Positions 1 to 15,660 of a stretch of 64,000 nucleotides of DNA are shown here, in pieces. The stretch covers positions 694,501-758,500 of the forward strand of contig JAIUJO010000070.1 in assembly GCA_023846275.1 (NCBI GenBank), given 5' to 3'. The notes below the pieces were generated by a model that saw only the letters and a program-made list of their open reading frames with translations, had not been told where the DNA came from and did not search any database. Both the position numbers and the translations under genes were made by a program. Each line of letters begins with the position of its first letter. Position 1 is the first letter of the stretch. The stretch is from Vanilla planifolia. Taxonomy: Eukaryota > Streptophyta > Magnoliopsida > Asparagales > Orchidaceae.

Positions 1-3000
1 GACACACACACATGTGTATAGCCACACACACAAACCAACAAACACATGACCATATCCCTACACACATATGCAAACAAACACAATTATGCAAAGATACACA
101 CTTGCACATTTGCATAAGCACAAACATGCATAAACGCACACTATCATGTGCACATGTACACATAAACATGCATACATTCTCATGCACTCAGGTAAGTACA
201 TGCACACACACATGCCCAAAAACATGCACACATGCACACACATGCATATAAGCACACACACATAAACGAACACACAAATACATTCACACACAATCATGCA
301 CACATGCAAAAATACACATAAACACACGTAGAAATATACGCACACATGCACATGCAAACATAAGAATATGCTCACAAATGAACATTCAAAAATGCTGACA
401 TACACACAAAAACTCACATGCTCACACATGCAAATGCACTACATGAACACACATATATGAACACACATGCACATGCACCCACACCCACTCCAACTAATGC
501 ACATATGAATGCACAAAAACACACGCAATCATACACACTCACACAAACACAAACACAACCACAGATGCACAAACACGAATGCACACATGCACATGCTTAA
601 ATGAAACACAAATGCACAAGTAGTTGTAGATGCATATGCACAAATGCACCCATGCAAATTCATGTACGTACACACACAAACATTGACACATTCATAAAAA
701 TACACACATGTATACACATTCACACACATACCTACATGCAATCACACCCACTCATATGCATGCACACATGCATAAACACATACTTAAACACATACACACA
801 TGCACACACATGTACACACATGCTCGTGCACTCATGCACACACTTGCACATGTACATGCACACAAACAAGTTTGAACCCAAGCACGAAAAAGTGAACACA
901 CATGCACAAACACAAACATTCATATATGTAGGCATGCATAGATGCACACACATAAATATGCACACTTACACATGCACCCATATGCTCACTCACACACATA
1001 CATGCATATGCACACATGCTCACACACTCCCACACATATGTGCACGTGTATACATACTTGCACACACACATTCACAACCACAAACACACACACAAACACA
1101 CATGCATGAACACACACATGGATAGTCATGCATACATGCACTATCATAGAAACACACAAACATACACAGTCACGTATACATAATCACATGCATGCACACA
1201 ATCACACACATGCACAAATACAAAGACGCATCAGTGCCCACACATACATAAATAGGCACACAAACACAAACACATGCACTATATCCTCACTCATGCATAT
1301 GCATGCACATGCACACACACACACACACTCTCACACACACATACTCTTATATTCAAACATGCACATGCATGTAACGACACAAACACACACACACATACAT
1401 ACATGCATATACACACATGTGCACTTACATACATAAAAATGCACACAAATAGAGGAATAAACATGCACAAGTACTAACACATACACGCATACACACACAA
1501 ACACACTGACATACATGCAAACACACACACACACACACGTACACACATGCATGTGTCTACGCATGCATGCACAAGCACATCTGCACACATAAATGAACGA
1601 CACACATGCTTGCACATAGATGTGCTTTTCACACACATAAACACAAACATAATCACATGGCACATGCACAACGCACTCAGACGAATGCATGCACACACAT
1701 GTGCATGCACTCACAAGAACAAGCTTTCATGCAAAAACAAACCCACACACATGCACATGTACACATATACACACACAAAACTCTCGCTCACAAATATAAA
1801 AATGGATAGACATGTACAACTGCACATGCATACAAAAAAAAACTAACACCTACACAAGCTCGCTTGCACTAGATGCATACATATGTAAGCACACAAACAA
1901 CCACACGCATGCACATGCATAAAAATACACACATGTACTCATAGTCACATACACGCACTCATGCATGCATGCAAACATATGAACATCTACACCTAAACTT
2001 GCATATGCACATGCATACACATGAAAACACATGCCAACACAAAGGTACAAAAACACACACGCTCATGCGCACACACATGCATACATATAGACGTACCCAC
2101 GCACATGCACAAATACACACACACACAGATGCACATACATACCCACATCCACAGCCACATACATGCATACACATGCACACATAACACATACACATAAATA
2201 AACCCACACACACAAACACACACTTTTGCATGCACAAGAAAACAAGCACACGAATACCCAAACACATGCGCATGCACACCCACATAGGTGCATGTACACC
2301 CCCACACACACACACATGCATGCACACATAAGCATGTACAAAAATACTTACAAAATCACACATACACACATGCACATAAATGCCCATACATGCACACATG
2401 TGGATGCACACACCCAAGCATGCACACACCAATGCACACACATATGCATACAGACACATACACAGGCACACACACACAAGCATGCAAGCACACAGTCACA
2501 CTTATATACACACACATGCACACGCACTCATGTACACACATGTGAGCACAAGCTGACATGCATGCAAGCACACACCCAAACATGTGCAATCATGAACACG
2601 CTCACACACACACACACATAGACACACAAGCACATGTACAACCCCCACAAAAACATGCTCACACACATAGACAAAATGATAGATATGCACACACATACAC
2701 ATACACACACCTATGTGCAAGATGACACAAACACATGCACATACACACACATTCCCATAAACATAAACACAAATACAAATGTATATGAACCTACATACAC
2801 CCATATGCAACAACTCGCACACACTTGCACATGAACACACGCTCACACATGTGCATAAAGTACACACACATGTGCACACACACACAAAACTGTGTACTCA
2901 CATACACACATGCATAAGCATGTCTAAACACACTCTCACATGGTAACATATGAGCACACGTGCAAGTACATGCACACACATGTATAAGCATACACCAAGA

Positions 3001-3870
3001 TGCACACACACAAACACATGCATAAGCATGCACACTTGCAGGCATACACATGCATGCATGCACAAAAACACATGCATGCACACAAATACACATATACACA
3101 ACGATACACACATATGCACACAAGCACAAACACTCATGTAACCACAAGCACACACACACATCAACACTCTCACACAAGCACAAACGTACAAACACACTCA
3201 CATGTGTACAAAATCACGAACACATATACACACAAACATGCACATACATAAACTCATGCACAAAAACATATGCTCATGCATAGACATATGCACACACGTA
3301 CGCTCACACACATACACATGCATGCATACACACACACACATGCATGCACTAGTGCACACAGACACTCATACATATGAATACACTTGTGGACATACACATG
3401 CACTTGCACACACATGCACACACTCACAGATACACACACAAGCACACACACATGCACACACAAGAACACACACACAAGTAAAAGCACACTCACATGAATG
3501 CACGAGTGTACACACGTACATGCACACAGAGGCAAACACATATGCCCAATCGCACACATCTACATGCACATAAATGTACACCCACCCATACCCAAACATA
3601 CACACCCACAAAGCTACACACACACATGTTTGCGTCAACACACACGCATTCATGCACCTACATTAGAACACAAACATAGATGCACAAGAGCAAGCTCGCA
3701 GTTGAACACATAAAGAAACACTCACATGTGCAAAAACACACACATGCACACACAAGAAAACATATGCAGTCCTATGCACACATACTGGCACACACACACA
3801 CACAAAAATAAATCCTACATAAGCACACACACTAATGCACATGCACATGCACACACATACACACACTTGG

Positions 3871-3901
<31 letters not shown>

Positions 3902-6799
3902 TACACATGTGCAAACATAAAAACATGCACCCATGGGTGCACACACATAGACATAAGGTTACACACACATATATGTGCCCACACAGACAATTACCCTTGC
4001 AAAAATGAATGCACACATGCACATGCATATATAGGCACCCACACATACAGATTCACATGCACATCCACTCACACATGCAAACACATATGCACACATGAAT
4101 GTACAATAACATGCTTACACCCACACATATGCACACACACATGCACATATATGCACACATTTGCATGCATACACATGCACAAACTTGAACACACACCCAC
4201 ACACATGTCCATTCATGCATACAAAGACACACACACACATACATGCACACACTCACACACATGTATGTACACACATATATATACACTCATTTGCACACAC
4301 GCATAAACATGCACAAACACATACATGAATGTGCACATGCACATATACACATATAGACATTATCACGCATAGATACATGTAAGAACATATGCACATACAT
4401 GTATGCATACACACACAAACACACACGCACACTTACATGCTCAAGCACACACATGTGCACACATGAACATACATGCGTCGAAATGAACGCACACAAACAC
4501 ACTCACATATAAAACCCACAAAAAACATAAAGAAACATAGATATGCACATACACTCATATGCATCCACATGTGTCCATAGGAATAGACACACAGGCACAC
4601 ATAAACACATGTACATATGCACAAATGCACATGCACACACACTCGAGTACCAATGCATATATGTACAAGCACATGCATAAATTATATGCACATGCACATA
4701 CCAACACACATGCATACATGATGTGCATGCACTCACACTCACACACACACACATATATTCATGCACATAGTCGTGCATTTGCACATAAACAATCAATATT
4801 AGGACAAACATGCACCCACACACTGCCATAAGCAAAGATGCACACACACACAAACACTCAAAAGAACACAAAGTCACACATGCATACATACACAAATACA
4901 CACACACATAGACACACTCACACACATACACATAAACACATATGCATACACATATGCACACATTTACGTGTATACACATACACATGCACAAACATGCACA
5001 TAAATCTACATGCACAAACTCACTTACAAATGGACATACGCATGCACACACACATGCACACTCATGTGCATACAGGCACACATGCCAGTAAACACAAGGA
5101 CAAACACCTACATGCACACAAGTAGACGCACATGCAATCACACACATGCACATGCACATATGCACACACACACATGCACACCTACACACACATTTGCTCG
5201 TGCGCATATTCACATACACACACATAAATAGCCACACACACCCATAACAATGAAACATCTACACGCTTATGTATGCACATGCATACATATTTGTGGGCTT
5301 GGGCACTCACATGCACACACACCCACGTACACAGGTGCACACCTACATTCATAAACACAATCCTCAACACACTCAAACTCATGCACATAGACATACATGT
5401 AGACCCACACACACATAAATACACACATGAACAAGCACATGCACATGTACTTACACACACCCACATGTACACACACTTATGCCCACAACAACACACACAT
5501 ATGCATACACATGCATAAACATACTCTCTCTCTCACACACACAGAGGAACATAGATACGAACCATCACACACATGCAAACACAAATAAATGCATAAACAA
5601 ATTCATACATGTATAAATAAATAAACACACAGACATCGACACAGACACCCATACATGGCCAACACACTCACCTAGGCACACTTGCAAATGAACACAAGAA
5701 CCTATGCACACAGGCCACACAGTCACACACAAACATGTACACAAACCTACACACATCTATACACACACACATGCACACTCACACACAAGTACTCACATGC
5801 ACATGGACACACACACACACATAAGACACATGCACACACACACACAACACAAACAGATAAGTACCAATACACATGTGCACATATACATGTACATACACAA
5901 CTACACACATGCACTGGCACACACATGTCCATATGCACAAATACACACATGCAGACACAGGCAAACAAGGATAGTCTTGGAAGCACACTAGCAAATGCAT
6001 GGATGTATGCATAACCAAACACACACACACACACATATGAACATACACATAGATACACACTTACACACAAACACACATGCATACACAAACACACACACAT
6101 GCACACTTATACATACAAGCTTTCACACACACACACACAAATGCACATTCACTCACACACATATGCATGCACACCTACACAAATACATATAGACACACAT
6201 AGCAAATTGATATAGTTACATACACCTGCATGCATGCACAAATAGATACAATAACATACACACAAAAGAACACATATGCACACAAACGCCATGTATACAC
6301 ACACACACACATGGATGGCTGCATGCTCACACACCATACGCAAATGCATGTACCCATACACACGCATGCAGCAGAACACATGTGCACATAGATGCATAGC
6401 ATAGGTCCAGATAGACATAAAAGCACATATACACACACACACACACCCACACACGCACCTACCTACAAACATACACATACATATGCACACACATGCACAT
6501 GCACACATAAGCACAGGCATAGGCGCACTCACATCTATATGCACATGTATAGTCTTATAGACATGTACACGCACAGGAATACACACATGCATAAAAACAT
6601 ATACACAAATCCATAAACACAAACACATGCACATACATGCACAAATATTGACACACACAGACACACATGTGCACATACATATCTACATATGCACATTCAC
6701 ACATCTATGTGTGGACACAGAAATACACTCACACATGTACACACAAACACACACATATACACTCACACACATGTAGATACACACATATACACATGCACT
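1..6799. repeat. CA/TGCA-rich degenerate simple-sequence field, left part
   Basis: The plus strand is an almost unbroken run of short words such as acacac, catgca, acatgcac and acacatac. G is scarce and sits mostly inside TGCA, ATGT or GTG. Purine and pyrimidine alternate for long stretches. No fixed monomer can be phased over kilobases, so this is an expanded and drifted microsatellite and not a classical satellite. Frames rich in Thr/His/Cys on the plus strand, and in Cys/Val/Met on the minus strand, appear everywhere because the words lack most stop codons. They are not genes. Small islands of other sequence occur, such as an (AT)10 run at 3,871-3,890. Confidence 0.9.
3871..3890. repeat. 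(AT)n microsatellite inside the CA field
   Basis: About ten AT dinucleotides in a row, flanked by acacac words on both sides. Confidence 0.9.
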
Positions 6800-8740
6800 C
6801 CATATTTCTTTGGAATGGCAAGTCAGCGCATCACTCGATTCACTATGTACAGTGGGACTTGGTCAATCGGCCTATGGACAGGGGTGGCCTGGGTATTAAG
6901 CGGCTTGCTACTTGGCAGCAAGCTCTGGCGGCGAAACATTGTTTGAGAATCTTCACCAAACCCGACAGTCTATGGTGTAAGAGGTTTTTGGCAAGGTACC
7001 CTACACGCCTTGTGGACGCATCCTATTATAGAGGGGATTCCAATACATGTAAGCTGCTACGTCTAGCAGCAGAATGGGTGAAAGACAACATTGAGTGGCG
7101 GATTGCGGATGGTAATCGGTGCTCTTTCCTGGAGGACAATTAGTTGGGACCATGCTCTCTCGCTAGGTGGCCTACGTTCCTCAATATGGAGGTGGATCTT
7201 CCTCTAAAGGTTAGCTGTTTGATAAATGATTAATCACAATGGGACGAAGATCAATTACAGAATCTATTTCCGGCAGTCTTGGTGGACCGAATTAAGCGCA
7301 AACCCATTGACCTTGCTGCTGTTGAAGACAGGCTCATATGCCCCCCTTGTGAGAAGGCTGACACTCCCACAAATCTGGTATACAATTGCATGATTGATGT
7401 GGTAATGCACCTGCAACACAGTAATTTGAAGTTGGGATGGGTTTGGAAGTTGAAGCTGGAACCAAAAATCTCCCTTTTCCTCTGGCGGGTTGCTTGGACT
7501 GCCTTGCCTACTCGTTTATGGCTGTATAAGCGCAGAATTGCTTCCTCGTGCTGCTGCCCCTTTGGATGTAATGAAACTGAATCACTCCAACACGTGCTGT
7601 GGGGATGTACGTATGCCAAAGCTGTTCATTCGGAAGTGACCAATGGCCTTAATCTGGAGCAGAATTTTTTCCAGCAAGCTGGAATTGCGTCCCTTATGGA
7701 ATTATTTGACTGGATGGCTTCGAATTATAGATCCGCTGATGCTACAAAGATGGTAATTATGTTTGCGTCCATGTTGCACTCAATTTGGCTTAACCGTAAC
7801 TCTAAGGTGCATGGAGATTTGGTTCTCTCGGCCAGCCAGACTGCCCGTTTGATTATTCACACTGTTCAGTCCAACCATGCTTGGGAAAATCGGAATCACA
7901 CCAACCCCTTGGGGTTGATTGTTACATCTCTGTCTGTGTGGTCTCCCCCTCCCAAGGGATGGACGAAAATTAATTGTGATGCGGCCTTGATGATGGATGA
8001 CTATGCGGCAGTTGGAATAATCTTCAGGGACACAGAAGGTAAACCCATTAAGGTTTTTGGGCAAATTATTTGTGCTTCTACTCCTATTATGGCAGAATAT
8101 TATGCCGCAATCCTTGCATTGCATCTTGCGAAGAAGTGGATACAACGTGACATTACAATTTGGTTGGAGGTTGATTCTTTGCAAACTGCTACAATGCTGA
8201 GCTCCGTTATGCATTACTCGAGTGTGCCAAAGGGAAGCTGGTTGGTTTCGATGGTGCATGCATTTCCTGAATACCGAATTACCCACTGCTACCGTGAGGC
8301 GAATGAAGCAGCTAATTGGATTGCAAAGTTTGTGAGTACTCAGAGAGTTGAGTTTATTTGGGACTGGGGTATGCCCCTTCCCATACATTTTGAAAAAATT
8401 TTGTTGAATGACTATGTATTCAAGCCTTCTTGAGGAGTGCAACCAGTAAGGTTTCGGCCTTTCACCTTTCAAAAAAAAAAAAACACACACATGCTCATAT
8501 ACAAGCAAATATGAACATGCACAACACACATGCACATACATATGCAGGCACACACAAGCACACGTACACACACATACACACACCCACACACACACATGCA
8601 CATACACACTCCTATACACACATTCACACATATGCATAGGTATGCAGATGAACACACATTCATTAAAAATTAACTTGCATGCACATATGTGGATGCACAC
8701 ACACACACATACACACAGGTCACCATGCACTCACACATGC
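5540..8740 (+). repeat. Higher-order repeat copy 1 (interrupted by a LINE)
   Basis: This stretch aligns word for word with 8,720-10,300, well beyond what random CA words would give. Shared landmarks include the rare word cctagg (5,671 and 8,851), a segment with aatgcatggatg followed by atgcataa, one with cacatgtgcacatagatgcata, and one with acacatgtagatacacac. Offsets are about 3,140-3,180 bp before the LINE and about 1,495 bp after it, so the original period was near 1.5 kb. The LINE at 6,800-8,483 sits inside this copy. Confidence 0.85.
6800..8483 (+). mobile_element. 5'-truncated L1-type LINE: RT C-terminal end, zf-RVT and RNase H
   Basis: This is the 3' end of a plant non-LTR retrotransposon ORF2. 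One reading frame starts abruptly at 6,802 with IFLWNG, followed by a WDLVNRP...GGLGIKRL stretch (the end of the RT region). A zf-RVT linker follows (about 7,435-7,610, with WVWKLKLEPKISLFLWR and a Cys cluster). A type I RNase H occupies 7,960-8,340. The frame ends with TGA at 8,431-8,433, a short 3' UTR, and a 13-A tail at 8,471-8,483. Two in-frame stops break it, TAG at 7,141-7,143 and TAA at 7,231-7,233; in relatives both sites are typically Trp or another coding residue. RNase H keeps Asp (INCDAA), Glu (AEYYAA) and Asp (EVDSLQ), but the usual final Asp of the EAAD motif is Asn here (NEAANW). The base composition is balanced, unlike the surroundings, and decay is light, so this is the youngest LINE in the window. 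A target duplication cannot be defined in CA repeats. Confidence 0.93.
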
Positions 8741-10300
8741 ACACAAACATGCAGAAAACACCTAAACACATTCACACATGTACAAATAGACATACACACA
8801 CATACACACACACACATCCACACACACACCCACACATAGCTACACACTCACCTAGGAGCACATGAAAATGAACAGAAGCACCCACGCACACACACCACAC
8901 AGACACACCCAAACATGTACGCAAACTTACCCACATATGCACACACATGCACACTCACACACAAGGACTCACATGCACACACAGACACGCACTTGCACCA
9001 CAGGCACACACACACACATAAGGCACATGCACACACACACACATGACACAAATAGATAAGCACCAATACACATGTGCACACATACATGTACACACACAAC
9101 TACACAAATACACTTGAACACACACATGTCCACATTCACAAATACACACATGCACACATAGACAAAGAAGCATAGTCATGCAAGCACACTAACAAATGCA
9201 TGGATGCATGCATAAGAAAACACACATGCACACATATATGAACACACACATAAATGCACACTTACACACAAAAATGCATGCATGCACACGCACACACATG
9301 CACACCCATGCATACAAGCTTGCACACACACACACACATACACATTCGCTCACACACATATGCTTGCACACCTAAAAAAATACATATATACACACATAGC
9401 ATACTCATAAACTTACATACCCCTTTTTGCATGCACAAATTGACACGCAAACATACACAAAAAAAATACATATGCACACATGTATATACACACACACACA
9501 CATAGATGGTCGCACACTCTCATATCAATGCACATACCCATTCACGTGCATGCACAAGAACACATGTGCACATAGATGCATAACGCAAGTCCAAACAGGC
9601 ACACAAGCACACATACACACACATACACACATGCACCTACCTACACACATACACAAACATATGCACACACATGCACATGCACATAAAAGCACATGCATAG
9701 GCACGCTCACATGTATATGGACCTATATAGTCTTATAGACATGCACACACACAACAATACACACATGCATAAAAACACACATATCCATAGACACACACAT
9801 ACACACATGAGCACACATATATATTCATATGCACATTCACAAATGCATGCATAGACACAGAAATACACTCGCACATGAACACACAAACACACACATATAC
9901 ACTCACACACATGTAGATACACACATATACACATACACACACATGCACAAGCACACAAGTGTGCATGTACACACACACAAAAACACACATGCTCATATAC
10001 AAGCACACATGCACACACACGATACATATGTAGGCAAACACAAGCACACAAACACACGCACATTCAGACACCCATATGTTCACACACACACACACCTACA
10101 GAATCCTACACCGACGTGTACACATATGCACATATATGCACATGCACTCACATTCATGAAAAAATAACACGAACACATACATGTGCACATGCACACACGC
10201 TCGTACATACACATAGGTCGATATGCACTCACACAAGCATACACAAACAAGTACATATGACACACAAACACATGTATACACACATACAAATACACATACA
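8720..10300 (+). repeat. Higher-order repeat copy 2 (uninterrupted)
   Basis: This is the tandem partner of the 5,540-8,740 copy. It runs without interruption through the place where copy 1 holds a LINE. The left flank tagatacacacatatacaca lies near 9,914 and the right flank acacatgctcatatacaagc ends near 10,003. About 45 bp of ordinary CA-type sequence lies between them. Its last part matches 8,655-8,740 (an attcat word followed by an A-rich word, then a GGTC-containing word). Confidence 0.85.
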
Positions 10301-10302
10301 CA

Positions 10303-10430
10303 TCTTCTTCTTCTTCCTCATCTTCATCATCATCTTCTTCTTCTACTACTTCTTCATCTTCTTCTTTTGCGTCTTCTTCTTCTTCTAATTCTTCTGCTTC
10401 TTGTTCTTCTTTCTTTTCCTCATCTTTTTC
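10303..10430. repeat. TTC/GAA-rich imperfect trinucleotide tract
   Basis: About 130 bp of ttc, tcc, tca and cat triplets form a near-pure pyrimidine strand within the CA field. Read on the minus strand it gives an acidic Glu/Asp run joined to Cys/Val-rich CA translation. I take this to be an accident of repeat composition and not a protein. Confidence 0.9.
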
Positions 10431-13400
10431 AAAAATGCACATGAACACACACACACACACACACAAACACACATTCATAAGCATATATGACCACATACAT
10501 GCACACACACATGCATGCAAACAACACACACATATGCAACATACATGTAGACACATGCAAAAGCACATGCACATATACACATAAAAATACACACATGCAC
10601 GCACACACACATGCGCTCACACATGCATAAGTATGCTCAAGTGCAAATGCAAGCATGCACATGTATGCTGACATATGCACACACACACACATGCACGAGC
10701 ACATGCACACAAACCTACACATACCTGCAAAAACATACATACACACACAGACACTTCCACACATAGATGTATGGACATAACTACATAGTGCATGCACAAA
10801 CAAAGATAAGCATGCAAACACACATTGATGTACATAAATGCTTGCACACACACACCCACCACATGACCCACACACTCTTACACGTACACACACAGCACAC
10901 ATGTTGACAAGCACACACTCAAGGGCACTCATGCGAGCACAAACACACACACAAACACATATACAGACAAACACACATATACATGCACCCACACACACAC
11001 ACACACACATTCACACAAGCACACACGCATGCATACACACATAGAGATGCACACACACACGAACACACTTAGATGCACATTCATATAGACTTACATATGC
11101 ACACAACACATCCACTCATGTGTGTTTGTACACAAGCACACTCACACCCATGCTCAAGCACACATATGCACTAATGCACTCACTTACACACAAATTTGAA
11201 TGCCTAGACTCACTCACACAGGCATGCATGCATGTAGACTCACACATAAACACCAACATAGACACCCTCACATGCGCACACATAAACACTTAAACCTGCA
11301 CACACATGCACGGACACACAAACATTCTTGAGCATGCAGACATGACATACATGCAAACACAGAAACACACAAACTTACATGTATATGCACAGCCACACAT
11401 ACACATACACCCCCACCCCACACACAGATGCACAAAAGTATGGACACTTGCTGATATGCATAAGTATGTACATGCACAAACATAAGCACACATACAAACA
11501 CACATAAGGATACACTCAAATACACATGCACACACACATAGGCTCACACACACAAAATAACACACCCACACCAACACATATGTCCATACATATATAAACC
11601 ATAAACACTTGCATTCTTATATGTGTACACACAAACACAAATGCAAAAACTTGCTCACATACACACATGCATGCACACACAAACACAAACACTCATATAC
11701 ACACAAACATTTGTGTAGACAAACACACATGAACACACACCCAAAAGCACATGTGCATGCACACACAAACACAAACAAGCACACACACATACACACAACT
11801 TCACAAATGCATGCACACACACACATACACACATATGCTCACACAAATACACAAACACAAACACACACAAGTGTATGTACACACACATACACATTTGGAT
11901 GCTGACATTTGCACAAGTAGGCACACACACTTTCATGCAAACATGTACAAACACAAAGACATAAACACACATAAATGAGCATGCACACACATGCACATAT
12001 ATTCAAAAGTGCATAGGAACCTATGCACATGTGCGCACTGCTACACACATATCCTACACACATACACACACACACATGTAAGCATGCATGCACATTCACA
12101 CTTATACACCCACAAACATGCATATATACACACATGCACACACGAACATGTGCATGCAAACACAAATGCACATGTATATAAACATGCATACACAAACAGA
12201 TGCACCCATGAATACACACGCATAAAAACCTATGCACATGCACATGCACGCACATGCGCTCACACAAAAGCATACACACACATGCAAAGGAACACAGAAA
12301 AGAAAATGTAGAGGACACACAAATGCACACGCAACATGGACAAACACATGCACACAATCAGATTCACAAGCATGCACACATGTGTAAAATCACATACACA
12401 TGCATATTAATAAAAATATTCTTGCACATGCACTTGCATATACACACATTCACATACACTAGACACACACAAGTGTGCAAATGAGGTCACATACACACAC
12501 GTACACACTCTCACATAAGCATGTAAACTTGTATGCATGCATACATAGACATGTTACACACACAAATAAACACACATATGCATGCACTCACATACAAATG
12601 TACTAATACACATACACATGTACACACAAATGCTTACTTGCAAACATGCACATATACGCACACAAACCCACCCACACATGCAAACACACACACATGGACC
12701 TACACAAGAACACACATGCACACACACACACATGCACATGCACTTGTACGCAATTACACTCATGCACATACACAGATAAAGACACACACACAAACAAACA
12801 CGCACACATGCACATACACACACACACACACATATACACACATGTATGCATTAACATTCACATGCATTCACACATGAACAAACACAGACACATACGCACA
12901 CAAACACACACATATGCATGCAAAACACACATACACACATGTATATGTAGACATGTATGCACATATCCATGCACAAGCATTGACACTCAAACACATATAC
13001 ACACACACACATTCACACAGGCTCAAAAACACATAGACACACATTATCATACACACACATACATTCATGCATATATGCATACTAGCATACATGCATACAA
13101 TTGCACACAAAAATGCACACACATGCACACTTGCATGCACACACATGTAGGCATATAGAAACACATCAACATGAACAAGCACAAACATGCTCACACACCT
13201 ACACATGCATATACACACACACACATGCTCTCACAAAAACACATACATGGACAAATGCATGCATGCATGCACTTGCACACATGTGCACATGCACACACAC
13301 ACATGAGCATAAATACATATACATACACACAGACATAGAAATGCACACATGCCTTTAGGCACATTCACATGCAACAATGCCTTCACACACACACACAAGA

Positions 13401-15660
13401 ACCTATGCACACACATATACATGTGAAAAACGCAATTGTACATACATACAGGCATGCACACATTATGCACACACAAACACCAGCACACATGCGCATATGT
13501 ATATGAACACACATGCACCAGCACATGCATGCACACTCACACAAACACACTTACAAGCACACAAACATGCACACACACCTATATACTTGCACATTTAATC
13601 ACAAACACTCTTATGCATAAACATAGGCACACACACACAAACACATATAAGCATAGATATATTTAGACAAAGGTGCACATGGAAATACACATGCATATAA
13701 CCTGACACAAACACATAACCACACACACACATGGACATGCACACACATGTATACATACATGCACATTCACACACACATATGCACATATACACATAAAACA
13801 TAGACACACACAGACACAAAGATAGACATGCATATACAAATACATGCACACCAACACAAATTAACATGCATCCACAGGCACTAACATGCATGCACTGAAA
13901 AGCATACAAACACACACGTAGGCACACACATGAATACACATACTTACAAAAACACTCTCTCAAAAGTGCACAAATGTGAGCACACACACATACACGTGCA
14001 GTCAAATGCACACACACACACGTGCAGTCGAATGTACACACACATACACATACACTGATGCACTAAAAAACATGCATGGATATGCATATGCACATGCAAA
14101 CACTCTCACATGCACACACATGTACATACCTGCATGCACCAAAATATACACACATGCATGCATACAAACACAAGCACAAACACATGTAAAAGGACAAACA
14201 CATGCACATGAATGCATAGACACATGCATACACACATTTGCACACACACACACACACACACTCACACATGCACACAAACATGTGCACACATGCACATATG
14301 CCTGCAACATGCACACACACACATGCACATAAGCATGTACACCTACACACACAAACACACACATGTTCATGTATATGGACAGGTGCAAACATGCACACAC
14401 ATTCATGTAGTTTCACAAACGTTTGCACATCCATACCCATGCACTTTCACACATGTGGAGACACACACAACAAAGATTGCATAGTTAGCACACACACACA
14501 CACATGGAGACACCTGCAAGTGCAGACATACACACACAAAAGACACATATGCTCACAAGCACAAGTTCAAACATGCACACAAACATACATACCATATACT
14601 CACCTACACAAATATGCATGCATGCTTGAACATAGGCACAACATTTAGAAATGTATGCACCAAAAAATACACACATGTAGGAACATATGTGCACACATGT
14701 ACAAACACACGTATAGATACACACTGATACACACACACAAAGTTTAACATGCATGCATACACACCCACATATGTGCATGCACAAGAACATGCACACACAT
14801 AAGCATAAGAAAACACACACACACACATAGATAAGAACCCACAAGTAGATGTATGCAATTGCATGCACTAACACACACACACATACACACTCATGCACAC
14901 ACACATTGAGGCACATACATTGAGGCACAAACACATACACACACATAGGCATGCATGCATATTCATGCAAGCATACACACACACACATATACACATACAC
15001 ATAAGCACATACACACTCACACATGCACACAAAAGACATACACAACCAAAAACCACAAGCACACATGCATGTACATATGCACAAGCATAAATGAACAAAC
15101 ATAAAAATGTACATTTATACACATATATAAAAACACGTACAGACACACACATGCATTAAGAGATATGCATAAACACACACGCACACATATACACACACAT
15201 TTGTGCATGCAGGTGCATATGTGCATGTACATACACACAAATATGAACACACATACGTGCACACATGCACCTATGCATACACACAAACATACTTACACAC
15301 ATACATATGTACTCACATGCACACGCACATGTGCTTGCACTTGTACACACACATGCTTATACCTGTGCACACACATGCACACATATAGAATGCATTCACA
15401 TATGCACACATACACACAAACAAACACCCCCATAGATTTGTGTAGTGCACACATATACAAACCCATGCACACTCTCACACACATAAATACGCATGTACAT
15501 AGAACAACAAAACAAAACACACGTACATGCATGCACGACAAAACTATACATACACACATGCACACACATGCATGTACACAGACACACACTCACACCCACA
15601 CATAGGAACATGTACATGAGCATACATGGTCACACAGACCTAAGCACACATGCACACACG

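Larger units (their letters stand above)
8484..15660. repeat. CA/TGCA-rich degenerate simple-sequence field, right part
   Basis: The same composition and strand bias as 1-6,799 continue after the LINE, so the field was one unit before the insertion. It ends quickly near 15,660, where words such as taaacacaaacaaataag give way to ordinary AT-rich sequence. No coding, RNA or element signature other than those listed separately was seen. Confidence 0.9.

Noticed and set aside
4503-5258. A 251-codon minus-strand open frame rich in Cys/Val/Met, and dozens of similar frames in 1-15,660
   Set aside because: The CA words read in any frame give CVCV, THTH or HMHT strings with few stops. There is no start context, domain or codon structure. 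They are artefacts of simple sequence.
7780-8730. A 316-codon minus-strand open frame
   Set aside because: It is the antisense of the LINE RNase H frame joined to CA-repeat translation. The sense strand encodes the recognisable domains.
10080-10610. Minus-strand frame with an acidic Glu/Asp run, which could look like a nuclear acidic protein
   Set aside because: The acidic part is exactly the GAA tract and both flanks are CA-repeat translation.
1-15660. CRISPR array, telomere or centromere core repeat
   Set aside because: There are no regular repeats with unique spacers and no TTTAGGG-like runs. The words drift too much for a phased satellite.
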